Source: Burkholderiales bacterium
Lineage (GTDB): Bacteria; Pseudomonadota; Gammaproteobacteria; Burkholderiales; Burkholderiaceae_C
DNA length: 64,000 nucleotides
NCBI GenBank assembly: GCA_016000195.1
Contig: JAECRO010000011.1
Span: forward strand, 1 to 64,000
Direction of reading: 5' to 3'
Position numbers and translations under genes: made by a program. This document shows, piece by piece, positions 20,067-31,231 of the stretch (the stretch's first letter is position 1; the number at the start of each line of letters is the position of its first letter). The notes under the pieces are model-generated. The model searched no databases. It saw only the letters and a list, made by a program, of their open reading frames with translations, and was not told the origin of the DNA.

Positions 20067-21413
20067 GTGAACCTAAAAACGACGACGAATTTGAGCCCGA
20101 TCCGGGTAGGCCTTCTGGGCATCGGAACCGTGGGCAGCGGCACGTTCAACGTGCTCCGGCGCAACCAGGAAGAAATTCGCCGCCGCGCCGGCCGGGGCAT
20201 CGAGATCACCATGGTGGCCGACCTGGATGTGGCGCGCGCCAAAACCCTGGTCGGCGAGGGCGTGCAGGTGGTGAGCGATGCGCGCCAGGTCGTCGCCAGT
20301 CCTGACATCGACATCGTGATTGAGCTGATCGGCGGCTACGGCATTGCCAAGGCCCTGGTGCTGGAGGCCATCGAGTCCGGCAAGCATGTCGTGACCGCCA
20401 ACAAGGCGCTGCTGGCCGTGCATGGCACCGAGATTTTTGCTGCCGCTTCCGCCAAGGGCGTGATGGTTGCCTTTGAAGCCGCTGTGGCGGGTGGCATTCC
20501 CATCATCAAGGCGCTGCGCGAAGGCCTGAGCGCCAACAGCATCCAGTGGATTGCCGGCATCATCAACGGCACGACCAACTTCATCCTGTCCGAAATGCGT
20601 GACAAGGGCCTCGACTTTGACGTGGTGCTGAAGGAAGCGCAGCGCCTGGGCTATGCCGAGGCCGACCCGACCTTTGACATCGAAGGCGTGGACGCGGCGC
20701 ACAAGGCAACGCTGATGAGCGCGATTGCCTTCGGCATTCCGGTGCAGTTCGACAAGGCCTATGTCGAGGGCATCACGGCTCTGGCGGCGCAGGATATTCG
20801 CTACGCCGAGCAACTGGGCTACCGCATCAAGCTGCTGGGCATCACCAAGCGCGTTGCCAATGGCATCGAACTGCGCGTACACCCCAGCCTGATTCCGGCC
20901 AAGCGCCTGCTGGCGAATGTCGAGGGCGCGATGAACGCCGTCGTCGTGAATGGCGATGCCGTCGGCACCACGCTGTACTACGGCAAGGGCGCCGGCAGCG
21001 AGCCGACCGCCAGCGCGGTGATTGCCGACCTGGTCGATATTTCCCGCCTGCACACCGCCGACCCCGAGCACCGCGTGCCGCACCTGGCCTTTCAGCCCGA
21101 TGCAATGAGCGACCTCGCCATCGTGCCGATGTCCGAAGTGGTGACGAGCTACTACCTGCGCCTGAACGTGGCCGATGAAGCCGGCGTGCTGGCCAGCGTC
21201 ACCGGCATCCTGGCGTCGCTCGGCATCAGCATCGACGCCGTGCTGCAGCGCGAAGCCGACGAAGTGGGCGGCGAAGGCTCGACCCAGACCGACCTCATCA
21301 TCCTCACGCATGACTGCGTCGAAGCCAGGATGAACGAAGCCATGGCGCAAATGCAGGCGCTGCCCACGGTGCTGGCGCCCATCACCCGCATCCGCAAGGA
21401 GGAACTGGCCTGA
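20067..21413 (+). CDS. hom: homoserine dehydrogenase
   Basis: The 448-residue enzyme reduces aspartate semialdehyde to homoserine. The NAD(P) motif is GLLGIGTVGSGTF (about 13-25), the catalytic core has AGIINGTTNFILSEM and GYAEADPTFDIEGVDAAHK, and a C-terminal ACT domain (VADEAGVLASVTGILASLGI) would sense threonine. The only start consistent with the family N-terminus is GTG at 20067. Its stop shares one base with the thrC start. Confidence 0.95.
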   Translation: MNLKTTTNLSPIRVGLLGIGTVGSGTFNVLRRNQEEIRRRAGRGIEITMVADLDVARAKTLVGEGVQVVSDARQVVASPDIDIVIELIGGYGIAKALVLEAIESGKHVVTANKALLAVHGTEIFAAASAKGVMVAFEAAVAGGIPIIKALREGLSANSIQWIAGIINGTTNFILSEMRDKGLDFDVVLKEAQRLGYAEADPTFDIEGVDAAHKATLMSAIAFGIPVQFDKAYVEGITALAAQDIRYAEQLGYRIKLLGITKRVANGIELRVHPSLIPAKRLLANVEGAMNAVVVNGDAVGTTLYYGKGAGSEPTASAVIADLVDISRLHTADPEHRVPHLAFQPDAMSDLAIVPMSEVVTSYYLRLNVADEAGVLASVTGILASLGISIDAVLQREADEVGGEGSTQTDLIILTHDCVEARMNEAMAQMQALPTVLAPITRIRKEELA

Positions 21414-22840
21414 TGCATTACATCTCCACCCGCGCATCGTCCGGCAACCCGCCCGAGCGCAAGCGTTTTTGCGAAATCCTGCTGGAAGGCCTGGCGCCCG
21501 ATGGCGGCCTTTATCTGCCCGAATACTATCCGCAGGTCAGCGACGCCACGCTCACGAAATGGCGCGGCCTGAGCTACGCCGACCTGGCGTTTGAAGTGCT
21601 GTCGCTCTATATCGACGACATTCCAGCCGCCGACCTGAAGGCGCTTTGCGCCAGGACCTACACCGAGGAAGTCTTTGGCACGCAGGAAATCGTTCCGCTT
21701 CGTCCGCTGGAAAGCGGCCTGTACCTTGAAGCGCTGTCCAACGGCCCGACGCTGGCTTTCAAGGACATGGCCATGCAACTGCTCGGCAACCTGTTCGAGT
21801 ACGAGCTGGCGCGCCGGGGCGAGGAACTCAACATCCTGGGCGCGACCAGCGGCGACACCGGCAGCGCGGCCGAATACGCCATGCGCGGCAAAAAAGGCGT
21901 GCGCGTTTTCATGACCTCGCCGGCCGGTCGCATGAGCCCGTTCCAGCAGGCGCAGATGTTCAGCCTGCAGGATGAAAACATCCACAACATCGCGATTGAC
22001 GGCGTGTTCGACGACTGCCAGGACATCGTGAAAGCCGTATCCAGCGACCTGGCGTTCAAGCGCCAGTACAAGATAGGCACCGTCAATTCGATCAACTGGG
22101 CGCGGCTGATGGCGCAGGTCGTGTATTACTTCGCCGGCTATTTCCAGGCGACCAGGACGAACCTTGAGAAGGTCAGCTTCACCGTGCCGTCGGGCAATTT
22201 TGGCAATGTCTGCGCCGGCCATGTGGCGCGCAGCATGGGGCTGCCCATAGCCCGGCTGGTCGTCGCCACCAATGAAAACGACGTGCTCGACGAGTTCTTC
22301 CGCACCGGCATTTACCGGGTGCGAACCAGCGCCGACACGCACGAAACCTCCAGCCCGTCGATGGACATTTCCAAGGCCTCGAATTTCGAGCGCTTTGTGT
22401 TCGACCTGCTGGGCCGGGACGGCGGCAAGACCCGCTCGCTGTTTCATGACCAATTGAACAGCCAGGGCAGTTTCGAGCTGGGCGCCGACCCGGCCTTTGC
22501 CATGGCCGCCGGGCGCTACGGCTTTGCCAGCGGCAAGAGCACGCACGCCGACCGGCTGGCAACGATTCGCGATACCTGGCAGCGCTTCGGCATCATGATT
22601 GACACCCACACCGCCGACGGCGTGAAAGTGGCGCGCGAGCATCTAGCACCCGGCGTGCCGATGATCGTGCTGGAAACCGCCTTGCCGATCAAGTTCGCCG
22701 CCACGATTGAGGAAGCCCTGGGCCAGCCGCCGGTGCGCCCGGCGGGGTTTGAAGGCATTGAAGCCTTGCCCAGGCGCGTCAAGCTGCTGCCGGCCGATGC
22801 GTCGGCGATCAAGCGCTACATTGCCGAAAATGTGCATTAA
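21413..22840 (+). CDS. thrC: threonine synthase
   Basis: The 475-residue PLP enzyme converts O-phosphohomoserine to threonine. The PLP lysine is in GPTLAFKDMAMQLLGN near residue 120; the phosphate-binding GATSGDTGSAAEYAM follows, and SFTVPSGNFGNVCAGH is near 260-275. The long form with the N-terminal MHYISTRASSGNPPERKRF is typical of proteobacterial ThrC. The start overlaps the hom stop (TGATG). Downstream is a repeat copy, then mobB. Confidence 0.95.
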   Translation: MHYISTRASSGNPPERKRFCEILLEGLAPDGGLYLPEYYPQVSDATLTKWRGLSYADLAFEVLSLYIDDIPAADLKALCARTYTEEVFGTQEIVPLRPLESGLYLEALSNGPTLAFKDMAMQLLGNLFEYELARRGEELNILGATSGDTGSAAEYAMRGKKGVRVFMTSPAGRMSPFQQAQMFSLQDENIHNIAIDGVFDDCQDIVKAVSSDLAFKRQYKIGTVNSINWARLMAQVVYYFAGYFQATRTNLEKVSFTVPSGNFGNVCAGHVARSMGLPIARLVVATNENDVLDEFFRTGIYRVRTSADTHETSSPSMDISKASNFERFVFDLLGRDGGKTRSLFHDQLNSQGSFELGADPAFAMAAGRYGFASGKSTHADRLATIRDTWQRFGIMIDTHTADGVKVAREHLAPGVPMIVLETALPIKFAATIEEALGQPPVRPAGFEGIEALPRRVKLLPADASAIKRYIAENVH

Positions 22841-22842
22841 AT

Positions 22843-22893
22843 CAGGCTCCTGCGCTTGTCCATCGGGCGTAAGCAGCTATGTATTCAATAGCA
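22843..22893. repeat. dispersed repeat, copy 3
   Basis: GGCTCCTGCGCTTGTCC, then GGGCGTAAGCAGCTATG and TATTCAATAGC. It is the reverse orientation of copy 1, between thrC and mobB. Confidence 0.65.
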
Positions 22894-22918
22894 AGCCGGC
22901 CTGTCCGAAAGCCGCCGA

Positions 22919-23455
22919 ATGAAGGTGGTTGGATTCGCCGGCTACTCGGGCTCAGGCAAGACAACACTGGTTGAAAAGCTGATTCCGGCGCTCAAGCTGC
23001 GCGGCCTGCGGGTGTCGGTCGTCAAGCGCGCCCATCACCGTTTTGACATCGACCATCCCGGCAAGGACACGTTTCGCCACCGCGAAGCCGGCGCTTTTGA
23101 AGTCGTGGTTGCTTCGCAGAACCGGCTGGCGCTGATGCGTGAGTTCGAGCAGCCTGCCGAGTTGACGGTGCATCACCTGATTGCCGAGTTGTACGAAGGC
23201 GTGGACTGGGTGCTGGTCGAGGGTTTCAAGCACAGCGATTTGCTGAAGATTGAAGTCTGGCGCGCCGCATCGGGCAAGCCGACCCGCTACATGTCGGATG
23301 ATTTCGTCGTCGCCATTGCCACGGATTCACCCGCTCACTTGCCTGAAGCGACCTTGCGCCCGGTGCTGGATTTGAACGATCCAGACGCCGTGGCTGATTT
23401 CCTGGTGAACAATCAGGAGCGCTTTCACTATTCATTTGAAGACCGGCTCGGCTGA
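22919..23455 (+). CDS. mobB: molybdopterin-guanine dinucleotide biosynthesis protein MobB
   Basis: The 178-residue P-loop protein aids MobA in attaching GMP to molybdopterin. Walker A is GYSGSGKTTLVEKLI (about 8-22), followed by VVKRAHHRFDIDHPGKDTFR and the family segment DWVLVEGFKHSDLLKIEVWR. It opens a cofactor cluster with moeA, moaD and moaE. Confidence 0.94.
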   Translation: MKVVGFAGYSGSGKTTLVEKLIPALKLRGLRVSVVKRAHHRFDIDHPGKDTFRHREAGAFEVVVASQNRLALMREFEQPAELTVHHLIAELYEGVDWVLVEGFKHSDLLKIEVWRAASGKPTRYMSDDFVVAIATDSPAHLPEATLRPVLDLNDPDAVADFLVNNQERFHYSFEDRLG

Positions 23456-23460
23456 ACCAT

Positions 23461-23505
23461 TTCAAGCCGTCGCAAGCCGTCGCAAGCCGTCGCAAGCCGT
23501 TTCAA
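23461..23505. repeat. 10-base tandem repeat between mobB and moeA
   Basis: The unit CAAGCCGTCG recurs with a period of 10 bases, about four and a half times (CAAGCCGT each time, the spacer being CG or TT). It fills most of the gap between mobB and moeA and could vary in copy number. Confidence 0.8.
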
Positions 23506-23535
23506 GCAGCCTCTCCCGTTTCCGGACACCTCGCC

Positions 23536-24795
23536 ATGCGTTCAGTTTTACCTTCCGCTTCAGCGCCCGCCCGGCCCGGGCGCGCGCCCCTGAAACCGCT
23601 CGACCTGGCGCTGGCCGAGTTGCTGGCCTTGGCCGCACCGCTGACCCCCGTCGAAAGCATATCGACCTTCGATGCCGATGGCCGCGTGCTGGCGCACGAC
23701 CTGCGCTCTGGCCTGGATGTGCCGGCACACGACAACAGTGCGATGGATGGCTATGCCGTGCGTTGCGCCGACTGGCTGGACGCCGCGACGCTGCTGCAGG
23801 TCAATCAGCGCATTCCGGCAGGCAGCAGCGGCCACTTGCTGGCGCCGGCTTCGGCGGCGCGGATTTTTACCGGCGCGCCGATTCCGCCCGGCGCCGATGC
23901 GGTGGTGATGCAGGAGGACTGCGACGCGGTCGAGGGCTGCGTCCGGCTTCGGGCGCAGCCCCGGCCCGGCCAGTGGATTCGCCAGCGCGGTGAAGACGTG
24001 GCGGCGGGTGCGGTGGTGCTGCAACGGGGAACGCGCCTCTCGCCGGCTTCTCTGGGGCTGGCTGCCAGCATTGGATTTGACAAGCTCCAGGTCGCGCCGC
24101 GCGTGCGGGTGGCGCTGTTTTCCACCGGCGACGAACTCGTCATGCCCGGCGACGTGGCGCCCGCCGACATGAAGCCCGGCGCGATCTACAACTCCAACCG
24201 TTTCTTTCTGAAAGCGCTGCTGCAGCGGCTGGGCTGCATCGTGACCGACCTGGGCATCGTGCCCGACCGGCTCGATGCGACGATTGCGGCCCTGAAAGGC
24301 GCGAGCGAACAGCATGACCTGATCCTGACCAGCGGCGGCATGTCAGTCGGCGAGGAAGACCACATCAAGCCGGCCGTGCAGGCGCTGGGCCAGCTCAATC
24401 TGTGGCACCTCGCCATGAAACCGGGCAAGCCGTTTGCCTACGGAAAAATCGGTGCGGCCCATTTTCTGGGCCTGCCAGGCAACCCGGTGTCGAGTTTCGT
24501 GACGTTTTTGCTGCTGGTGCGGCCTTTCATTCTCAAGCTGCAGGGAGCCCGCCGGGTTGCTCCTGAATCCATAGCGCTACCCGCCCATTTTGATTGCGCA
24601 AAGCCCGATAAACGCCGTGAATTCCTGCGCGCCAGGTTTGACGCGTCCGGCGGGCTCGAACTGTTTGACAACCAGAGTTCGGGCGTGCTGACCTCGGCGG
24701 TCTGGGGCGACGGGCTGGTGGACCACCCGGCAGGCCAGACCATTGCCCATGGCGACACCGTGCGCTTCATCCCGTTTTCTGCGCTGCTCTCGTGA
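23536..24795 (+). CDS. moeA: molybdopterin molybdenumtransferase MoeA
   Basis: The 419-residue enzyme inserts molybdate into adenylated molybdopterin. Visible are SGLDVPAHDNSAMDGYAV (about 55-72), IFTGAPIPPGADAVVMQED (about 112-130), ALFSTGDELV (about 194) and ILTSGGMSVGEEDHIK (about 262), and LGLPGNPVSS. The first 25 residues are a non-conserved Ala/Pro-rich leader, so an internal start is possible. moaD follows after 13 bases. Confidence 0.94.
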   Translation: MRSVLPSASAPARPGRAPLKPLDLALAELLALAAPLTPVESISTFDADGRVLAHDLRSGLDVPAHDNSAMDGYAVRCADWLDAATLLQVNQRIPAGSSGHLLAPASAARIFTGAPIPPGADAVVMQEDCDAVEGCVRLRAQPRPGQWIRQRGEDVAAGAVVLQRGTRLSPASLGLAASIGFDKLQVAPRVRVALFSTGDELVMPGDVAPADMKPGAIYNSNRFFLKALLQRLGCIVTDLGIVPDRLDATIAALKGASEQHDLILTSGGMSVGEEDHIKPAVQALGQLNLWHLAMKPGKPFAYGKIGAAHFLGLPGNPVSSFVTFLLLVRPFILKLQGARRVAPESIALPAHFDCAKPDKRREFLRARFDASGGLELFDNQSSGVLTSAVWGDGLVDHPAGQTIAHGDTVRFIPFSALLS

Positions 24796-24808
24796 AGGCT
24801 TTGAGCGT

Positions 24809-25060
24809 ATGAAAGTCAGCATCAAATACTTCGCCTCGATTCGCGAAGCCATCGGGCAGGGCAGCGAATGGCGCGAAACCTCGGCCTTGACGCTGGCGGG
24901 CTTGCGCGATGAGTTGCTGGCCTCCAGCCCGCAGCACGCGGCCAGCCTGGCGCGCGGCAAGGCGGTTCGCATGGCCGTGAACCAGGTCATGAGCGATGAA
25001 ACGGCGCTGCTCGCCGACGGCTGCGAAGTCGCTTTTTTTCCGCCCGTGACCGGAGGCTGA
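24809..25060 (+). CDS. moaD: molybdopterin synthase sulfur carrier subunit MoaD
   Basis: The 83-residue ubiquitin-like protein ends in the required Gly-Gly (PPVTGG), which is thiocarboxylated to donate sulfur to precursor Z. The start at 24809 (MKVSIKYFASIREAIG) matches the family; the upstream in-frame extension overlaps moeA. moaE follows after 5 bases. Confidence 0.94.
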   Translation: MKVSIKYFASIREAIGQGSEWRETSALTLAGLRDELLASSPQHAASLARGKAVRMAVNQVMSDETALLADGCEVAFFPPVTGG

Positions 25061-25065
25061 ACACC

Positions 25066-25539
25066 ATGGCGAACCGTGTCAGCATCCAGGCCGGCGACTT
25101 CAACCTGGCCGACGAGGTTGACGCGCTGCGCAAAAGCGACAAGCGCGTCGGCGCCATCTGCACCTTCACCGGCACCGTGCGCGACCGCAATGACGGCCTG
25201 AGCGTCAGCAGCATGGAGCTGGAGCATTACCCCGGCATGACCGAAAAAGCCATCGAAGCGATGATCGACGAGGCGGTGGCGCGCTTTGATATTTTTGCCG
25301 CCCGGGTGATTCACCGGGTGGGTCTCTTGCAGCCGCCCGACCAGGTGGTGATGGTGGCCGTCACGTCGGCGCACCGGGGCGAAAGCTTCAGGGCCTGCGA
25401 ATTCCTGATGGACTACCTCAAGACCCAGGCCCCGTTCTGGAAAAAAGAAGAAACGCCCGACGGCGCGCGCTGGGTCGATGCGCGGGTCAGCGACGATGTG
25501 GCGCTGGCCAAATGGGGTATTCGCGCTTCCAACGCGTGA
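25066..25539 (+). CDS. moaE: molybdopterin synthase catalytic subunit MoaE
   Basis: The 157-residue large subunit of molybdopterin synthase has GAICTFTGTVRDRNDG, MELEHYPGMTEKAIEAM, IHRVGLLQPPDQVVMVAVTS and the active-site lysine segment TQAPFWKKEE. It works with MoaD, encoded just upstream. No moaA or moaC is present in this cluster. Confidence 0.95.
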   Translation: MANRVSIQAGDFNLADEVDALRKSDKRVGAICTFTGTVRDRNDGLSVSSMELEHYPGMTEKAIEAMIDEAVARFDIFAARVIHRVGLLQPPDQVVMVAVTSAHRGESFRACEFLMDYLKTQAPFWKKEETPDGARWVDARVSDDVALAKWGIRASNA

Positions 25540-25608
25540 GCCGTGACGCCTGGGTTTGATTTTCATCAAGCTTCAGCCGGTCCCCAGCGCTTTACGGCGT
25601 CAGCGCTG

Positions 25609-25634
25609 CTTGTAAAGCTGCGCAAAAGCCCCAA
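25609..25634 (+). promoter_or_regulatory. possible heat-shock (sigma-32) promoter of clpB
   Basis: CTTGTAA at 25609 is followed, after 13 bases, by CCCCAAG at 25629. This fits the sigma-32 pattern (CTTGAAA, 11-16 bases, CCCCAT) with two mismatches. It lies about 55 bases before clpB, a heat-shock gene in related bacteria. AT-rich direct repeats (ATTTATTCAA, twice) follow. Confidence 0.45.
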
Positions 25635-25687
25635 GCTTCGAAGGGTCTGAATTTATTCAAATTTATTCAAGTTCTACCGGAGATTTC

Positions 25688-28291
<2,604 letters not shown>

Positions 28292-28302
28292 TGGGCAGAC
28301 GC

Positions 28303-28370
28303 TGGCAGCTATGCAATTGATAGCTGCTGGCGCCCGTCCTGATTGCGCTAAAGGCATGTTTGATGCCTGA
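28303..28370. repeat. dispersed repeat, copy 4
   Basis: GGCAGCTATGCAATTGATAG then CTGCTGGCGCCCGTCCT, GCGCTAAAGGC and ATGTTTGATGCC. It lies between the clpB stop and its terminator. Confidence 0.7.
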
Positions 28371-28376
28371 AAGCTG

Positions 28377-28413
28377 AAAACCCGCTCCTGCGAAAGCACG
28401 AAGCGGGTTTTTT
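28377..28413 (+). terminator. Rho-independent terminator of clpB
   Basis: AAAACCCGCT at 28377-28386 pairs with AGCGGGTTTT at 28402-28411, followed by more T. A short 9-base tandem repeat (GTGATGAGC, about two and a half units) follows at 28415-28437. Confidence 0.85.
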
Positions 28414-28437
28414 GCGTGATGAGCGTGATGAGCGTGA

Positions 28438-28824
28438 TTACCGCGCCGCCGCGTGGGCGCGCAGCCAGACGGCAAAGTCGGGCTCGGTGATTTCGCCGGA
28501 GGCAACGGCGAGCAGGGTCAGTACGCAGTCTGCATCGGAGGCTGACAACTGCCAGCCATTGAGCCGCAGAAACAACTCAATGGCTACGAAGGCCGTGCGT
28601 TTATTGCCATCGATGAATGCGTGGTTGAGGGCGATGCCGTATCCATAAGCGGCGGCAAGCGCACAGATGTCGGGCTCACCATAGGCGACCAGATTCAGTG
28701 GCTTGGCAAGCGCCGATTCAAGCAAGGTCACGTCGCGCAAACCGGCGCCGCCGCCGTGTTCGGCCAGTTGCATCTCATGCACGGCGATAAGCACCGCACG
28801 GTCAATCCAGCGCCAGGCGATCAC
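28438..28824 (-). CDS. Doc/Fic-family toxin (death-on-curing type)
   Basis: The 128-residue protein carries the Fic/Doc motif HAFIDGNKRTAF (about residues 68-79) preceded by the segment GLRDVTLLESALAKP. Doc toxins inactivate EF-Tu by phosphorylation. Here the sixth motif residue is Gly as in AMPylating Fic proteins, rather than the Ala of P1 Doc, while KR follows as in Doc. The GTG at 28824 overlaps the antitoxin stop by 4 bases (GTGA), so it is the likely start; the longer open frame upstream is the shadow of the antitoxin gene. Confidence 0.85.
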   Translation of the reverse strand: MIAWRWIDRAVLIAVHEMQLAEHGGGAGLRDVTLLESALAKPLNLVAYGEPDICALAAAYGYGIALNHAFIDGNKRTAFVAIELFLRLNGWQLSASDADCVLTLLAVASGEITEPDFAVWLRAHAAAR

Positions 28825-29045
28825 TTGGCCAACTCGCGAAGCACTGCGCGGCGCTCTTTCATGATTTCGCGGCTCATGCGCATCTGTTCCTCGAACTCGG
28901 GGTTGTGGGGCGTGATGCGCAGGCCGTCTGGCGTTTCGGTTACATAAAATTCGTCGCCTTTTTCGAGCCGCATCTGCGCGAGCAACTCCTTTGGAAAAAT
29001 TGCCCCCACCGAGTTGCCGATTTGGGTCAGTTTGAGTACATGCAT
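28821..29045 (-). CDS. AbrB/MazE-type antitoxin
   Basis: The 74-residue protein has a SpoVT-AbrB swapped-hairpin fold: VLKLTQIGNSVGAIFPKELL, then EKGDEFYVTETPDGLRI, then a C-terminal helix likely to bind the toxin. The start follows CCAAGGATCACC. It precedes the Doc-type toxin with a 4-base overlap. It probably represses its own promoter through the palindrome at 29059. Confidence 0.85.
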   Translation of the reverse strand: MHVLKLTQIGNSVGAIFPKELLAQMRLEKGDEFYVTETPDGLRITPHNPEFEEQMRMSREIMKERRAVLRELAK

Positions 29046-29058
29046 GGTGATCCTTGGT

Positions 29059-29074
29059 TATTACGGGCGTAATA
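29059..29074 (-). promoter_or_regulatory. palindromic operator of the AbrB-Doc pair
   Basis: TATTACGGGCGTAATA is a perfect inverted repeat with 7-base arms and a 2-base centre, 14 bases upstream of the antitoxin ATG. Its position fits autoregulation by the toxin-antitoxin complex. Confidence 0.6.
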
Positions 29075-29156
29075 CTAAACCGGGGGCGCGGCTGCGTCAA
29101 AGGCGAACCCTGTCCATGATCCATGCCGTCAGGCGGCGCAATCTTCCTTGCGCTGC

Positions 29157-29483
29157 TTATCGCCCGGTGGCTTCCAGCCGCTGCACCCTGGAGCGCAAAC
29201 TGTCCAGTTCATCAAGCAGTTCCAGCGCCAGCGCGGCGCCGGCCAGGTTCACGCCCAAGTCGCTTTGCAGGCGCAGCGCAACCCGGGCGCGGTGAAGGTG
29301 CTGGCCGGTAAAGTGCCAGTCATCGGGCGCATGGCCGGCGGGCGCCAGAACGCCTTCGTTGACCATCTCGATGATCCGGTCGGCCTGTGCCGCACAGGCG
29401 CGGCACAGGTCGGCCAGGCTTAGTTCGGTCTGGTCTTCAAGGATCAGTCCGGTGAGGCTGACGAGTTGAAAGTCCTGTGTCAT
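29157..29483 (-). CDS. cbpM: chaperone modulator CbpM
   Basis: The 108-residue MerR-like helical protein inhibits the J-domain protein CbpA by binding its J domain. It has the family features LTGLILEDQTELSLADLCRAC, a VLAPAGHAPDDWHFTG segment and a C-terminal coiled helix (ALELLDELDSLRSRVQRLEA). The start overlaps the cbpA stop by 4 bases. Confidence 0.85.
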   Translation of the reverse strand: MTQDFQLVSLTGLILEDQTELSLADLCRACAAQADRIIEMVNEGVLAPAGHAPDDWHFTGQHLHRARVALRLQSDLGVNLAGAALALELLDELDSLRSRVQRLEATGR

Positions 29484-30466
29484 GGCTGGCCTTCCAGTTT
29501 GGCGCGTGGTTTGAAGGAGTGGAACTGCTTGGCCATGCCTTCGTAAAACGATTTGGCGCTGTCGGTGTCGGCGCCGGGCACGACGATTTGCAGCACGAAA
29601 TAGAAGTCGCCCGGCGTGCTGCCCGGCAGGCCGCGACCCTTGAGCCGCAGCTTGCGGCCCGTGGCCGAGCCGGCGGGGACTTTGACTTCAACCCGTCCGG
29701 TGGGTGTTGGTGCCTCGACTTCTGCGCCCAGCGCGGCCTCCCAGGGCGCGATGGGCAGGTCGCAGTAAACATCGTGCTTGTCCACCCGATAGAGCGCATG
29801 CGGGCGGAATTCCACGTCGAGGTACAAGTCGCCCGCGCCGCCTTCGCCCATGCCGGGTGCGCCCTGGCCGGCCAGGCGGATGTGCTGGCCGGCACGGATG
29901 CCCTTGGGAATGGTGAAGGTGATCTGGTGCTCGCGCGGGATGACGTGGCCTTGCTCGCTCATCTCGGGCACGCGCAGGCTGAGCGTGCGGGTGGCGCCGC
30001 TGTAGGAGTCTTCCAGGTCGATTTCTATCTTGGCGTGGCGGTCTTCGCCGGGTGCGCTGAAGCTGGCGCGCTGGCCGCCGCCCCGTGCATCGCCCCGCCT
30101 GCCCGTGGAAAAGCCCTGGCGAAACAGCGTTTCAAAGAAGTCGCTGTGATCGCCGGCGTCGCCGGTATTGAAGTTCCATTGGGCGCCCCGGCCGGCATGC
30201 TCGGCGCCTGCGTTCCAGTCGGGTGGCGGCCTGAACTCCTGGCCTTCTTTCCAGTTGGCGCCCAGCTGGTCGTAGGCGGTCCGCTTTTCGGGGTCTTTCA
30301 GGACTTCGTAGGCTTCGCCAAGCTCCTTGAAGCGCGCCTCGGCGTCTTTTTCCTTGCTGACGTCGGGATGGTATTTGCGCGACAGCTTGCGGTAGGCGCG
30401 CTTGATGTCATCGGGTGTTGCCTCACGGGCCAGGCCCATGACGGTGTAGTAATCCTTGAATTCCAT
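29480..30466 (-). CDS. cbpA: DnaJ-like chaperone CbpA
   Basis: The 328-residue J-domain protein (class II, no zinc finger) has HPD in RKYHPDVSKEKDAEARF near residue 33, a Gly/Phe-poor linker rich in Gly and Arg (about 80-130), and two C-terminal beta domains (LEDSYSGATRTLSLRVPE). It is a DnaK co-chaperone and DNA-binding protein of stationary phase. It is paired with its inhibitor cbpM. Confidence 0.93.
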   Translation of the reverse strand: MEFKDYYTVMGLAREATPDDIKRAYRKLSRKYHPDVSKEKDAEARFKELGEAYEVLKDPEKRTAYDQLGANWKEGQEFRPPPDWNAGAEHAGRGAQWNFNTGDAGDHSDFFETLFRQGFSTGRRGDARGGGQRASFSAPGEDRHAKIEIDLEDSYSGATRTLSLRVPEMSEQGHVIPREHQITFTIPKGIRAGQHIRLAGQGAPGMGEGGAGDLYLDVEFRPHALYRVDKHDVYCDLPIAPWEAALGAEVEAPTPTGRVEVKVPAGSATGRKLRLKGRGLPGSTPGDFYFVLQIVVPGADTDSAKSFYEGMAKQFHSFKPRAKLEGQP

Positions 30467-30572
30467 GAAGGCCTTCCAAAAACAAAATCTTGTCGCAAAG
30501 AACGATAGCGGAAATCGGCGCCGCTTTCACTGCTCTGGATCAACGGCGGCTGCAGGCCCTGGGCTTGCGTCC

Positions 30573-31076
30573 TTATTTCACCGGAATGACCGTTCCGGCC
30601 GGCACGGCGACGGCGGTCACGCTGTTTTGCGGCGAACCCTCGATCAGGCGGTCCGAATAGGTCAGATACACCAGCGTGTTGCGCTTGGCATCGACCATCC
30701 GCACCACGCGCAGTTTCTTGAAAACCAGCGAGATGCGCTCGCTGAACATTTCTTCCTGCTTGTCCAGCGGCTTGGCGAAGCTGATGACGCCGGTCTGGCG
30801 GCAGGCAATCGAGGCATCGGACTTGTCCTCGGCCAGGCCGAATGCGCCCTTGATGCCGCCGGTCTTGGCGCGCGAGACATAGCAGGTCACGCCGGCGACT
30901 TTCGGGTCGTCATAGGCATCGACCACGATCTTGTGGTCGGGGCCGATGAACTTGAAGACGGTATCGACGGCGCCCACTTCCTCGGCGCTGGACAGGCCGC
31001 AGCCGCTCAGCAGGAGGGCGGCCGCCAGCGCATAGTGCCTGAGCGGGGTGGACGAGGGGGCGGTGAGTGCGTTCAT
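30573..31076 (-). CDS. creA: CreA-family lipoprotein
   Basis: The 167-residue protein of unknown function resembles E. coli CreA. The start at 31076 ([15 protein letters not shown]) follows CAAGGA with correct spacing; the upstream extension is not conserved. A lipobox ALLLSGC ends the signal sequence near residue 25. Conserved parts are [35 protein letters not shown] and [18 protein letters not shown]. Confidence 0.88.
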   Translation of the reverse strand: MNALTAPSSTPLRHYALAAALLLSGCGLSSAEEVGAVDTVFKFIGPDHKIVVDAYDDPKVAGVTCYVSRAKTGGIKGAFGLAEDKSDASIACRQTGVISFAKPLDKQEEMFSERISLVFKKLRVVRMVDAKRNTLVYLTYSDRLIEGSPQNSVTAVAVPAGTVIPVK

Positions 31077-31231
31077 GAAAAATCCTTGACAGGGCGGCCC
31101 GGCGTGTCGGCGCGCTGGGGCCAGGCCTCTAATGTACAAAGCTCTGCGCCCCTATCATCGCGCCAGCCGCTGGGCGTGGTGCAGGGCGAAGGCGGCGTGG
31201 CGGCTGATTTGAGTCACGCGTGACCCAAAAA

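Noticed and set aside
23461-23505. Possible CRISPR array
   Set aside because: The unit is only 10 bases and contiguous, with no spacers and no cas genes nearby.
28825-29124. N-terminal extension of the Doc-type toxin
   Set aside because: The extra codons are the antitoxin gene in another frame; the GTG overlap start is more credible.
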